From assembly GCA_038320185.1 (NCBI GenBank), contig JBBQDZ010000030.1, positions 1-17,747 on the forward strand: a DNA stretch of 17,747 bases, read 5' to 3'. The notes below the pieces were generated by a model. The model was not told the DNA's origin. It saw only the letters and a list, made by a program, of their open reading frames with translations, and ran no database searches. The translations under genes were made by a program, and so were the position numbers. Positions 1 through 6,669 of the stretch are shown here, one piece after another (position 1 is the first letter of the stretch; every line of letters begins with the position of its first letter). The stretch comes from JBBQDZ01 sp038320185. GTDB lineage: Bacteria > Actinomycetota > Thermoleophilia > Gaiellales > Gaiellaceae.

Positions 1-351
1 TTCTCCTTCTCCGGGGTGAAGACCGCGCTCCTGTACGCCGTGCGAGCTCTGGAGGCGACCGAGCTCGAGGCCCGGCGCGCGGATCTGGCGGCGGCGTACC
101 AGCGCGCGCTCGTTCGGGCTCTCGTCGAGCAGACGCTCGCCGCCTCGCGCGAGGTCGGGGCGGCCACCATCGCGGTTGTGGGCGGCGTCGCGGCGAACTC
201 CGCGCTTCGTGCCGCGCTGCCCGGAGCGGTTTTCGCCCCTCTCGACCTCTGTACCGACAACGCCGCCATGATCGCTTCCGCCGCGCGGTACACCGGCCCT
301 GTGCCCTATCCGGACTATCTGGAGCTGGACGCCTATGCGATGGCGGGGTAA
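1..351 (+). CDS. tsaD: TsaD, tRNA t6A37 threonylcarbamoyltransferase, C-terminal part (5' end outside window)
   Basis: The reading frame is open from base 1 and ends at TAA 349-351, so only the last 116 residues are present. TsaD transfers the threonylcarbamoyl group to A37 of ANN-decoding tRNAs together with TsaB and TsaE in the cytoplasm. The fragment opens with FSFSGVKTA, the family's conserved FSFSGLKTA-type segment. It continues with GGVAANSALR and ends with the LCTDNAAMIA block, whose Asp belongs to the metal-binding site of the ASKHA fold. The N-terminal His-rich metal site lies upstream and cannot be seen. The last 17 bases overlap the start of the protease gene, so the two are probably co-transcribed. 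The identification rests on three family motifs in the right order. Confidence 0.95.
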   Translation, partial: FSFSGVKTALLYAVRALEATELEARRADLAAAYQRALVRALVEQTLAASREVGAATIAVVGGVAANSALRAALPGAVFAPLDLCTDNAAMIASAARYTGPVPYPDYLELDAYAMAG

Positions 352-2878
352 CCAGATCGCGACGCTGAGCGTCGTCGCGGTCGCGATGACGCTCCTCCTG
401 GCGGCCGCCGGCGGCCGCGGCGCACGGCACTTCACCCTGCGCGCGGCCGCCTCGAGCTGGCGTGGGCTCTTCGGCGCGCGGCCACAGGTGGCGCTCGGGG
501 ACCGGATGATCGTCATCCTGCGCGCTCGCTCCCTTGCCGACCGTATCGGCCGCATGGGCGCGCGGTCGACCGCGGACGAGCGCCGCTTCACCGCCGGGGC
601 CTACGCCGCCCAGCAGCAGCTGCTGGCGCGGCTCGCCGCCAAGGGCGCCCGGATCAGGCCGGAGTTCCGCTACGCGCACGTTCTCAACGGGTTCTCTGCG
701 GCACTCGACGCGCGGTCGCTCGCGCTCCTGGAAGACGATCCGGACGTGCTCGGCGTCTACCCGGTGCGCGCGGCCTACCCTGCCGGGTCCTCCTCGGCGG
801 AAAGCCTGCCCGCGCAAGCCTGGAGCGGCGCTTCCCTTCCCGGCTTCGACGGCCGCGGCGTGACGATCGCATTGCTCGACACCGGCGTCGACCTCAACCA
901 TCCTTACCTCCGCGGCCACGTGCAGCCGGGCCTCGACCTCATCGGCACCGCGCGCTCCGCCGACGCGCGCGCGCGACCCGACACGGGCGATGTTGAGCGG
1001 CATGGCACGGAAATAGCAGGCCTGCTCGTTGGTCGCGGCGGCGGGATCCAAGCGGTTGCGCCCGGCGCGACGCTGCTCCCGATCCGCGTCGCGGGCTGGC
1101 AGCAGGACGCACACGGAGCCTGGGCAATTTTCGGCCGTACTGACCAGGTCGTCGCCGGGATCGACCGGGCCGTCGACCCCAACGACGACGGCGCCGCCGA
1201 GGACGCCGCGAGGATCGTGCTCGTCCCGCTCGCGGTCCCGTTCGCCGCCTTTGCCGACGATCCGACCGCCCGCGCGGCTGCGGGCGCAACGCGACTGGGT
1301 TCGCTCGTGGTTGCTCCGGCCGGCAACGACGGGCCGGCGGGCGCGGTCTTCGGGAGCATCGCCGCTCCGGGAGGTGCCCCCTCGGCCCTCACGGTGGGCG
1401 CCGCGGACTCGAGGGCGCAGGCGGCCGAGATCCGTGTCTCGCTGCGGTCGAACCTCGAGCCCTTCTTCAACCGCTCGCTCCCGCTCGCGGGGTCCGTGGC
1501 CCCTTCGCGAGCGGTTACGAGCCGTGTCGTCACCCTCGAGGGCGGCGGCGGCCCCGCCGGCGGCGCTCCCATCTCGGTGCCGAGGTTCTTCGACGAGCAC
1601 GGTTACAGCCTCGTCGCGGGACGCGTCGTCCTCGCGCCCGTCGGCGAGTCACCCGAGACGACCGCCCAGGATGCCGCGCAGGCCGGGGCGATCGCGGTCC
1701 TCCTCTACGGCGGCCACGTCCCGCCCGGCGCGCTCGGCACGGCGCGGAGCGTCCCGATTCCCACCGCCTCCCTTCCCGCCGCTGCGGCGCGCGTCGCTCT
1801 GGCGGCCCTTGCCCGCGGGGCGGCGGTGACGGTCTCGCTCGGCATGCCGCGGGTTCTGCGCAACACGGCCTCTGGCCGCGTCTCCTCGTTCTCCTCGCGG
1901 GGACTCTCCTTCGACGGCCGGATGAAGCCGGAGGCGCTCGCTCCGGGAGTGGGGCTGACGACCGCAGAGCCCGCGACCGGTCGGGGCATCGCGAGCGTGG
2001 GGACCGTGAACGGGACGAGCGCGGCGGCGGCCCTCGCCGCCGGTGCGGCGGCGATCCTCCTCCAGGCGCGACCCGAGCTCGACTCGGCGGCGGTCAAGAG
2101 CCTGCTGCTCGAGACTGCCGGTGCGGTGAGCGGCGACTCCGCCGCGGCGCAGGGAGCCGGGTTACTCGACGTCAGCCGCGCCGCGGCGGTCGAGGTCGCC
2201 ACCGCGCCCGCCGCGGTTGCGCTCGGCCCGGCCGTCGGCGCCGGCACGCTACGACCTAGACGGCTGGTGGTCAGGAACGTCTCGACACGTCGCCTGATCG
2301 TCTACGCGAGCGTTGTCCGCGGAGGGTTGAAGCGGGTCGTCCACGTTTCTGTGCACCCCGCGAGGCTCCAGATCGAGCCCGGACGGGCGGCCGCCCTCGA
2401 GGTCAGGGGCCGGATCACTCACGCGCCGGGCGGCGGGCTCCTCGCCGAGGGCTCGATTCTCCTGACGCCCGTCGGCGGCGCGACGGCCCGCGTGCCGTGG
2501 GTGATCGGTTTCCGGCCGGCGCATCCGCGTCTGCTGGCCGATCTCCGGCTGAGCGCGGCCCGGTTCGCTCCGTCGCTCACGCCTCCGTCGATCCTCTCCT
2601 TCGCGGTCGGCCGGGTGGTCGCCCGCAGAGGCGCCACTTCCCTGCAGCCGGTGAGCCGCCTCGACGTCGAGCTCTGGACCACCAGTCGGCGCCCACGCCG
2701 CCTCGGCCTGCTCGCGCGGCTGCGGGACGTGCTCCCCGGTCGCCCCGCCCTCGGATTGACGGGCTACGGCCCGGACGGGAAGGTCTTGCGGCGCGGGACG
2801 TACCGCCTGCGACTGGTGGCGTTCGCGACCGCAGGCGGTCCGGCGAGCCGCCGCAGCGTCCTGTTCACCGTGGAATAG
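335..2878 (+). CDS. Secreted subtilisin-like serine protease (S8) with I9-like prodomain and PA-like insert
   Basis: The 847-residue protein starts with a charged N-region and a hydrophobic stretch (about residues 9-25), a plausible Sec signal. Residues about 55-145 resemble an inhibitor I9 prodomain. The catalytic triad is Asp182 (LLDTGVD), His223 (RHGTE) and Ser562 (NGTSAAA), with oxyanion Asn331 (APAGNDGP). A long insert between Asn331 and Ser562 contains a PA-like region (about 410-500: AQAGAIAVLLYGG then IPTASLP), as in Vpr-type subtilases. The conserved FSSRG/KPEALAPGV segment at about 518-538 precedes the serine. Residues about 625-847 are a beta-rich tail of Fn3-like character without a recognised motif. 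ATG 335 is chosen because it gives the signal its Arg residues and has GGAG at 321-324; it overlaps tsaD by 17 bases. It is probably an exported, autoprocessed endopeptidase. The substrate is unknown. Confidence 0.93.
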   Translation: MRWRGNQIATLSVVAVAMTLLLAAAGGRGARHFTLRAAASSWRGLFGARPQVALGDRMIVILRARSLADRIGRMGARSTADERRFTAGAYAAQQQLLARLAAKGARIRPEFRYAHVLNGFSAALDARSLALLEDDPDVLGVYPVRAAYPAGSSSAESLPAQAWSGASLPGFDGRGVTIALLDTGVDLNHPYLRGHVQPGLDLIGTARSADARARPDTGDVERHGTEIAGLLVGRGGGIQAVAPGATLLPIRVAGWQQDAHGAWAIFGRTDQVVAGIDRAVDPNDDGAAEDAARIVLVPLAVPFAAFADDPTARAAAGATRLGSLVVAPAGNDGPAGAVFGSIAAPGGAPSALTVGAADSRAQAAEIRVSLRSNLEPFFNRSLPLAGSVAPSRAVTSRVVTLEGGGGPAGGAPISVPRFFDEHGYSLVAGRVVLAPVGESPETTAQDAAQAGAIAVLLYGGHVPPGALGTARSVPIPTASLPAAAARVALAALARGAAVTVSLGMPRVLRNTASGRVSSFSSRGLSFDGRMKPEALAPGVGLTTAEPATGRGIASVGTVNGTSAAAALAAGAAAILLQARPELDSAAVKSLLLETAGAVSGDSAAAQGAGLLDVSRAAAVEVATAPAAVALGPAVGAGTLRPRRLVVRNVSTRRLIVYASVVRGGLKRVVHVSVHPARLQIEPGRAAALEVRGRITHAPGGGLLAEGSILLTPVGGATARVPWVIGFRPAHPRLLADLRLSAARFAPSLTPPSILSFAVGRVVARRGATSLQPVSRLDVELWTTSRRPRRLGLLARLRDVLPGRPALGLTGYGPDGKVLRRGTYRLRLVAFATAGGPASRRSVLFTVE

Positions 2879-2889
2879 GGCCATATACT
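2862..2889 (+). promoter_or_regulatory. Putative sigma70-type promoter of the glutamate dehydrogenase gene
   Basis: TATACT at 2884-2889 differs from the -10 consensus by one base. It follows a weak -35 candidate, TGTTCA at 2862-2867, with a 16-base spacer. It lies across the stop codon of the protease gene and predicts a transcript of about 23-26 leader bases before ATG 2920. In such GC-rich DNA an AT-rich hexamer here is noticeable. The -35 assignment is weak. Confidence 0.5.
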
Positions 2890-2919
2890 CGCCGCGCTTC
2901 CTCTCCGGAAAAGGAGCTC

Positions 2920-4194
2920 ATGGTGACGACGATCGAAGCGCCTTCGCATCTGCGCGAGAATCCGTTCGAGCTTGCCCGCGCCCAGCTGCGCCGCGTCGCG
3001 GCCACGTTCGGAATCGACGACAACCTCGTCAACGTCCTGCAGGAGTGCAAGAAGGCGGTAACCGTCTCGGTCCCCGTGGCGATGGACGACGGCGCCACGC
3101 AGGTCTTTCAGGGCCACCGTGTCACGCACAACATTGCGCGCGGTCCGTCGAAAGGGGGGATCCGCTACCACCCGAACGTCACGCTCGACGAGGTCAAAGC
3201 GCTCGCCATGTGGATGACGTGGAAATGCGCATTGATGGGGATCCCGTTCGGCGGCGCCAAGGGCGGGGTCGTTTGTGATCCGAAGTCCCTTTCCCGCAGC
3301 GAGATCGAGCGTCTGACGCGCCGCTTCACGACCGAGATCATCAACGAGATCGGCCCCGAGAAGGACATTCCCGCACCGGACGTCGGCACGAACGCCGCGG
3401 TGATGGCCTGGATCTTCGACACCTATTCGATGAACAAGGGCCACTCGGTGCTAGGCGTCGTCACCGGCAAGCCGCTGACCATCGGCGGCTCGCTCGGTCG
3501 CGAGGAGGCGACCGCGCGCGGATCCCTCTACTGCATCCACGACGTCGCACGGAAACGCGACCTCTCCCTCGAGGGCCTGCGCGTCGCCGTGCAGGGGTTC
3601 GGCAACGTCGGCAGCTTCCTCGCCAAGTTCCTCGCCCAGGACGGCGCGACGGTGATCGCCGTCTCGGACTCCGGCGGCGGCCTCTACAACCCGAAGGGCA
3701 TCGACGTCGAGGCGGCGCTCGCGCACAAACGGGAAACGGGGTCGCTCGAGGGGCTTCGCGGGGTCGAGGCGATCTCGAACGAGGAGCTCGTCGTCCTCGA
3801 CTGTGACGTGCTGGCTCCCTGCGCGCTCGAGCAGGTGATTACGGGCGAGAACGCCGGGCAGGTGAAGGCGAAGATCATCTGCGAAGGCGCAAACGGTCCC
3901 GTCACCCCGACTGCGGACGAGATCCTCGAGGACATGGGCGTGCTGATCCTGCCGGACATCCTCGCGAACGCCGGCGGCGTCGTCGTCTCCTACTTCGAGT
4001 GGGTCCAGGGGCTTCAGGAGTACTTCTGGAAGGAGGACGAGGTGAACGCTCGGCTAGACGACATCGTCACCCGCGCGTTCGAGCAGACCTGGGCTCTGAA
4101 CGAGGAGCGTCAGACGGGGATGCGGATGGCCGCCTACGGGCTCGCGGTCCAGCGCGTCGCCGAGGCAACAGTGACCAGAGGCATTTATCCATAG
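2920..4194 (+). CDS. gdhA: Glutamate dehydrogenase (Glu/Leu/Phe/Val dehydrogenase family, hexameric ~420-aa type)
   Basis: This enzyme interconverts glutamate with 2-oxoglutarate and ammonium using NAD(P)(H), linking nitrogen assimilation to the TCA cycle. The 424 residues match the usual length. Substrate-site residues are Lys78 (GPSKGGIRYHP), Lys102 (WMTWKCALMGIPFGG), catalytic Lys114 (GGAKGG) and Asp154 (PAPDVGTN). The dinucleotide fold has GFGNVG at 226-231 and an acidic Asp250 after the second strand, which leans towards NAD, though cofactor choice is not certain. ANAGGVVVSYFEW near 349-361 is also typical. The frame stays open far upstream inside the protease gene, but alignment to the family supports ATG 2920. 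A strong AAGGAG lies at 2911-2916, only 3 bases before this ATG; the adjacent GTG 2923 would have better spacing. The gene probably has its own promoter at 2862-2889. Confidence 0.95.
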   Translation: MVTTIEAPSHLRENPFELARAQLRRVAATFGIDDNLVNVLQECKKAVTVSVPVAMDDGATQVFQGHRVTHNIARGPSKGGIRYHPNVTLDEVKALAMWMTWKCALMGIPFGGAKGGVVCDPKSLSRSEIERLTRRFTTEIINEIGPEKDIPAPDVGTNAAVMAWIFDTYSMNKGHSVLGVVTGKPLTIGGSLGREEATARGSLYCIHDVARKRDLSLEGLRVAVQGFGNVGSFLAKFLAQDGATVIAVSDSGGGLYNPKGIDVEAALAHKRETGSLEGLRGVEAISNEELVVLDCDVLAPCALEQVITGENAGQVKAKIICEGANGPVTPTADEILEDMGVLILPDILANAGGVVVSYFEWVQGLQEYFWKEDEVNARLDDIVTRAFEQTWALNEERQTGMRMAAYGLAVQRVAEATVTRGIYP

Positions 4195-4213
4195 TCGTCG
4201 CTGGGGCTGGCCC

Positions 4214-4306
4214 GCGGAGCCGGGCTTGCCCGGCGGGAGCCGCACAACGGGATGCAGAGAGGAGCGAAGAAGGAGGGGGCTGGGGGAACCACGGGTTCCC
4301 CCACGG
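4214..4306 (+). repeat. Palindromic interspersed element, copy 1 (blocks A and B)
   Basis: Block A (4214-4237) contains a perfect 7-bp hairpin, GCCGGGC 4219-4225 against GCCCGGC 4228-4234. Block B (4270-4306) begins AAGGAGGGGGCT and continues into a 9-bp perfect hairpin, GGGGGAACC 4282-4290, loop ACG, GGTTCCCCC 4294-4302. Both blocks recur in the same relative order on the minus strand between 11934 and 11787. Block A matches apart from one inserted base; block B matches in the 12-base head and both hairpin arms. The spacer between blocks is shorter here. Block B lies inside the glutaredoxin-like coding sequence. Function is unknown; it resembles a REP-type or small non-autonomous element. 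Confidence 0.7.
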
Positions 4307-4545
4307 TTATCCTCTACCACGCGGAGGGCTGCCACCTCTGCGAGCGGGCCCGCTCGCAGCTCCACGCGCTCCGGGCGCAGCGGGACTTCGAGCTGCACGA
4401 GGTGGACATCACGGGCGTTCCCGGGCTCGAGGCTCGCTACCGGGAGCTGATTCCGGTCGTCGAGATCGGCGGCGAGCAGGCCTTCACGTACTACATCCAC
4501 GAGGCCGCGTTCCTTCGCAGACTCGACGCACAAGCTCACGTCTAG
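4252..4545 (+). CDS. Glutaredoxin-like protein (DUF836-type, CxxC)
   Basis: The 97-residue cytoplasmic protein has a thioredoxin-fold core beginning VILYHAEGCHLCERA, with the redox pair Cys27-x-x-Cys30. A LIPVVEIGG segment follows and carries the cis-proline expected of glutaredoxin-like folds. It probably reduces disulfides or mixed disulfides; the physiological partner is unknown. Members usually start just before the VILYHAEGC strand, but no ATG, GTG or TTG exists there. ATG 4252 is the nearest start and adds about 17 Gly/Lys-rich residues encoded by the palindromic element. It has only a weak, distant GGGAG (4235-4239) as ribosome site, so the true start is uncertain. It lies directly upstream of rex, an order I recall from other actinobacteria, suggesting a shared redox role. 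Confidence 0.85.
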   Translation: MQRGAKKEGAGGTTGSPTVILYHAEGCHLCERARSQLHALRAQRDFELHEVDITGVPGLEARYRELIPVVEIGGEQAFTYYIHEAAFLRRLDAQAHV

Positions 4546-4572
4546 ACCCGTGGCTTGTGACGTCAGTCCGCT

Positions 4573-4615
4573 CGGACAGGAGCCGGACTGGCAGTATCGT
4601 TGTGCGTTGTCACAA
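4573..4615 (+). promoter_or_regulatory. Putative rex promoter with overlapping operator-like dyad
   Basis: CGGACA (4573-4578, 4/6 to the -35 consensus) and TATCGT (4595-4600) are 16 bases apart. Directly on the -10 edge and expected start point is the dyad TTGTG-6-CACAA at 4600-4615, which contains a second tight dyad, TTGT-C-ACAA (4607-4615). Known Rex operators have TTGTG/CACAA half-sites with 8 rather than 6 intervening bases, so the match is suggestive, not exact. Its position would allow Rex to repress its own gene when NADH is low. Confidence 0.5.
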
Positions 4616-4636
4616 ACCTTCGAGCAAGGAGTCGTC

Positions 4637-5257
4637 GTGTCCGATCGTCTGACGGTAGGGGTTGCCGCGAGACTGAGTCGGTACCTCCAGGTGCTGACTC
4701 AGGCGAGGAAGATGGGCAAGGAGCGGATCTCTTCGCAGGAGATCTCGGACTACACGAACATCAACGCGACCCAGATCCGCCGCGACCTCTCCGCTTTCGG
4801 CAAGTTCGGCAAGCGGGGCGTCGGCTACAACATCGACTCGCTACTGGGGGAGATCCGGAAGATTCTGCGCACACAGGGGCAGCACAACATCGCGCTCATC
4901 GGTGCAGGCCGGCTGGGTCAGGCAATCGCGAGCTCGCCGATCTTCGCCGAGCACGGGATCAACATCGCGGCCGTGCTCGACACCGATCCACAGAAGTCCG
5001 GCCGCCCGATCGGGACGACGCAGGTCACGCCATACGAGCAGCTGCCGGACGTCGTGCGCGACAAGAACATCCTCGTCGGCGTACTGGCGGTACCCGCGGG
5101 GAGCGCCCAGACCGTCGCCTCCGATCTCGCCGGCGCGGGCGTGAAGATCATCTTCAACTACTCCGAGGCGCTCCTCGACGTGCCTAACGACGTCGCCGTC
5201 CACACCTCGAATCCTGCGGTGGAGCTCCTGCACGCCCTGTATTTCCATCTGACGTAG
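4637..5257 (+). CDS. rex: Rex, redox-sensing (NADH/NAD+) transcriptional repressor
   Basis: Rex binds operators when NAD+ dominates and releases them on binding NADH, tuning respiratory and fermentative genes. The 206-residue length matches the family. An N-terminal winged-helix domain (about 6-75) includes ISSQEISDYTNINATQIRRD, the recognition-helix region, then the conserved FGKFGKRGVGYNIDSL. A Rossmann domain follows with GAGRLG at 89-94 and an acidic Asp115 for the adenosine ribose. The final segment ending ALYFHLT is the C-terminal helix that swaps across the dimer in known Rex structures. GTG 4637 is chosen over upstream starts because it has AAGGAG at 4626-4631 with 5-base spacing and matches the family N-terminus. 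hemA, which often follows rex in other actinobacteria, is absent here; a glycosyltransferase gene follows instead. Confidence 0.95.
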   Translation: MSDRLTVGVAARLSRYLQVLTQARKMGKERISSQEISDYTNINATQIRRDLSAFGKFGKRGVGYNIDSLLGEIRKILRTQGQHNIALIGAGRLGQAIASSPIFAEHGINIAAVLDTDPQKSGRPIGTTQVTPYEQLPDVVRDKNILVGVLAVPAGSAQTVASDLAGAGVKIIFNYSEALLDVPNDVAVHTSNPAVELLHALYFHLT

Positions 5258-5312
5258 GTCGCCGTCTCGAAGCTGTCACGCGTCTGGAGCACACCCGTAT
5301 GCGGTTCGGCGC

Positions 5313-5374
5313 TACGCTCGAACCGGGGGAGAACATAGGGGGGACCCCCGGGGGAAAGAGGGGCCGGGGCCGGG
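5313..5374 (+). other. G-rich spacer with orphan TACGCT box and quadruplex-capable G-runs
   Basis: The 153-base spacer between rex and the glycosyltransferase gene (5258-5410) has no supported gene. It carries TACGCT at 5313-5318, resembling the -10-like boxes elsewhere in the window. Then come G-runs at 5325-5329 (5 G), 5338-5343 (6 G), 5350-5354 (5 G), 5360-5363 (4 G) and 5366-5369 (4 G). It also contains the perfect 10-base palindrome CCCCCGGGGG (5345-5354). It could fold as a G-quadruplex or hairpin in the transcript leader. Function is inference only. Confidence 0.4.
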
Positions 5375-5395
5375 CTCGCACGGACGGGGCCGAAG

Positions 5396-5401
5396 TAGGC
5401 T
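5396..5401 (+). promoter_or_regulatory. Putative -10 box (TAGGCT) of the glycosyltransferase gene
   Basis: TAGGCT lies 9 bases before GTG 5411, and no Shine-Dalgarno sequence fits that start. This suggests transcription starting at or very near the start codon. No -35 element is evident. The same hexamer occurs at 9663-9668, also 9 bases before a GTG. Confidence 0.4.
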
Positions 5402-5410
5402 CGGGCCGAC

Positions 5411-6658
5411 GTGCGGATACTTCTCTGGCACGGCTACCTGCTTGCCGCGACCTCCGGCTCGAACGTCTACACGCGTGCCGTCGCACGGGAGTGGTCCCGC
5501 GACGGCCACGAAGTAGTTGTCTTCTGCCAGGATCCGGACCCGAGTCGGTACGACCTCGGCGGCGCGCTCGTGGTGCGGCCCGAGCTGCCCGGGGGGCTGC
5601 TGCCGGTGTTCGTCGTCGACCGCTATGAGGGGCTCGAGGCCCGACGGCTCGTCGACCTCTCGGCACCCGAGAGAGCGGCATACGTGGCCGCGAACGCCTG
5701 CTCGCTTCGTGAGCACCTCCCCGCGGACCTGGTGCTCGCAAACCACGCCCTGATGGGCGGCCCGGTCGCGGCGGCGACAGGCATCCCCTTCGGCGTGAAG
5801 GTGCACGGCTCCGAGCTCGAGTACGCGCTGCGCGACCGCCCAGATCTCGCGGGCGTGGCGCGCGAGGCGCTGACCGCCTCGACCGCGATCTATGTCGGCA
5901 CGGAGCACATCCGCGCGGTGCTCGAGCAGGTCGTGGGCGTCCTGACCGACGTCTGCGAGGTGCCGCCGGGGGTGGACGTCGAGGGCTTCGCTCCGGAGCC
6001 GCGGCGCCAGGCTCTCGCCAGGCTGCTCGAGGAGGCGCGGCGGGACCCGCCGAACCCCGGGAACGCCGACGAGCGCCTGCCGGACGAGGGGAACGCCGAG
6101 CGCCTGGCGGAGTTCTTCGAGTCCGAGGAGCCGACGGTCCTCTACTTCGGGAAGCTCCTTCGGAACAAGGGCATCCACGTGCTGCTCGAGGCGCTCCGGA
6201 AGGTCGAGGCTCGGGCCGTCGTTGTGGGCTTCGGCGACTATCGAGCCGCGCTCGAGGCGCTCGCGCCTCCGCGCACCCTCTTCACCGGTCCGCTCGAGCA
6301 CCGCCACCTCGCGCACCTCCTGCCGCTCGCCGACGTAACCGTCGTACCCTCGATCTTCCCGGAGGCGTTCGGAATGGTCGCAGCGGAAGCGGCGGCCGCC
6401 GGCTCGCTTCCCCTCGTCGCCCGGCACTCCGGCCTTGCGGAGGTGGCGGCGGCGATCGCCGCCGGTTATCCGCCGGAGCTCCGTCCCCTCGTCTCGTTCC
6501 GGAACGGTGCAGCCGACGATCTCGCAACGAAGCTCCGAACGCTCCTCGCGCTCCCGGTGGACACTCGCGCCGAGCTAGCCGCCGCAGCCCGAAGAGCGGT
6601 CGTGGAGCGCTATTCGTGGCCGAGCGTCGCGCGCAGGCTGCTTGAACCCTTCCAGTAA
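5411..6658 (+). CDS. Glycosyltransferase family 4 (GT-B fold)
   Basis: The 415-residue cytoplasmic or membrane-associated enzyme starts MRILLWHGYLLAATSGSNVY, the N-terminal Rossmann strand and glycine-rich loop of GT4 enzymes. It continues with CEVPPGVDV (about 182-190) and LYFGKLLRNKGIHVLLEAL (about 244-262), the linker and donor-domain start. The EX7E motif is Glu318/Glu326 (PEAFGMVAAE), typical of retaining GT4 enzymes that use nucleotide-sugar donors. An unusual Pro/Asn/Asp-rich insertion with two PN/EGNA repeats lies at about 212-230. Donor and acceptor cannot be told. The GSNVYTRAVARE start is reminiscent of MshA, the mycothiol glycosyltransferase, and the next gene is a glutamate-cysteine ligase family member, so a thiol role is possible but unproven. 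GTG 5411 is the start at the family N-terminus. Confidence 0.88.
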   Translation: MRILLWHGYLLAATSGSNVYTRAVAREWSRDGHEVVVFCQDPDPSRYDLGGALVVRPELPGGLLPVFVVDRYEGLEARRLVDLSAPERAAYVAANACSLREHLPADLVLANHALMGGPVAAATGIPFGVKVHGSELEYALRDRPDLAGVAREALTASTAIYVGTEHIRAVLEQVVGVLTDVCEVPPGVDVEGFAPEPRRQALARLLEEARRDPPNPGNADERLPDEGNAERLAEFFESEEPTVLYFGKLLRNKGIHVLLEALRKVEARAVVVGFGDYRAALEALAPPRTLFTGPLEHRHLAHLLPLADVTVVPSIFPEAFGMVAAEAAAAGSLPLVARHSGLAEVAAAIAAGYPPELRPLVSFRNGAADDLATKLRTLLALPVDTRAELAAAARRAVVERYSWPSVARRLLEPFQ

Positions 6659-6669
6659 CGTTCGCGCGC

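Noticed and set aside
2497..2919. Upstream extension of the glutamate dehydrogenase frame into the protease gene
   Set aside because: The added residues are Arg/Pro-rich shadow sequence inside the protease. The family length, a ribosome site and a promoter all favour ATG 2920.
4214..4302. Block A and B hairpins as terminator of the glutamate dehydrogenase gene
   Set aside because: Neither hairpin is followed by a T-run, and the second lies inside the next coding sequence. Repeat identity with 11787-11934 explains them better.
5325..5369. G-rich spacer as a third copy of the palindromic element
   Set aside because: It shares G-runs and an AACC/GGGGG flavour, but neither the block B head nor paired GGGGGAACC/GGTTCCCCC arms, so common ancestry is not supported.
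5411..6658. Calling the glycosyltransferase MshA
   Set aside because: Only the N-terminal loop is reminiscent of MshA, and GT4 enzymes share that widely. No other mycothiol gene is in the window.
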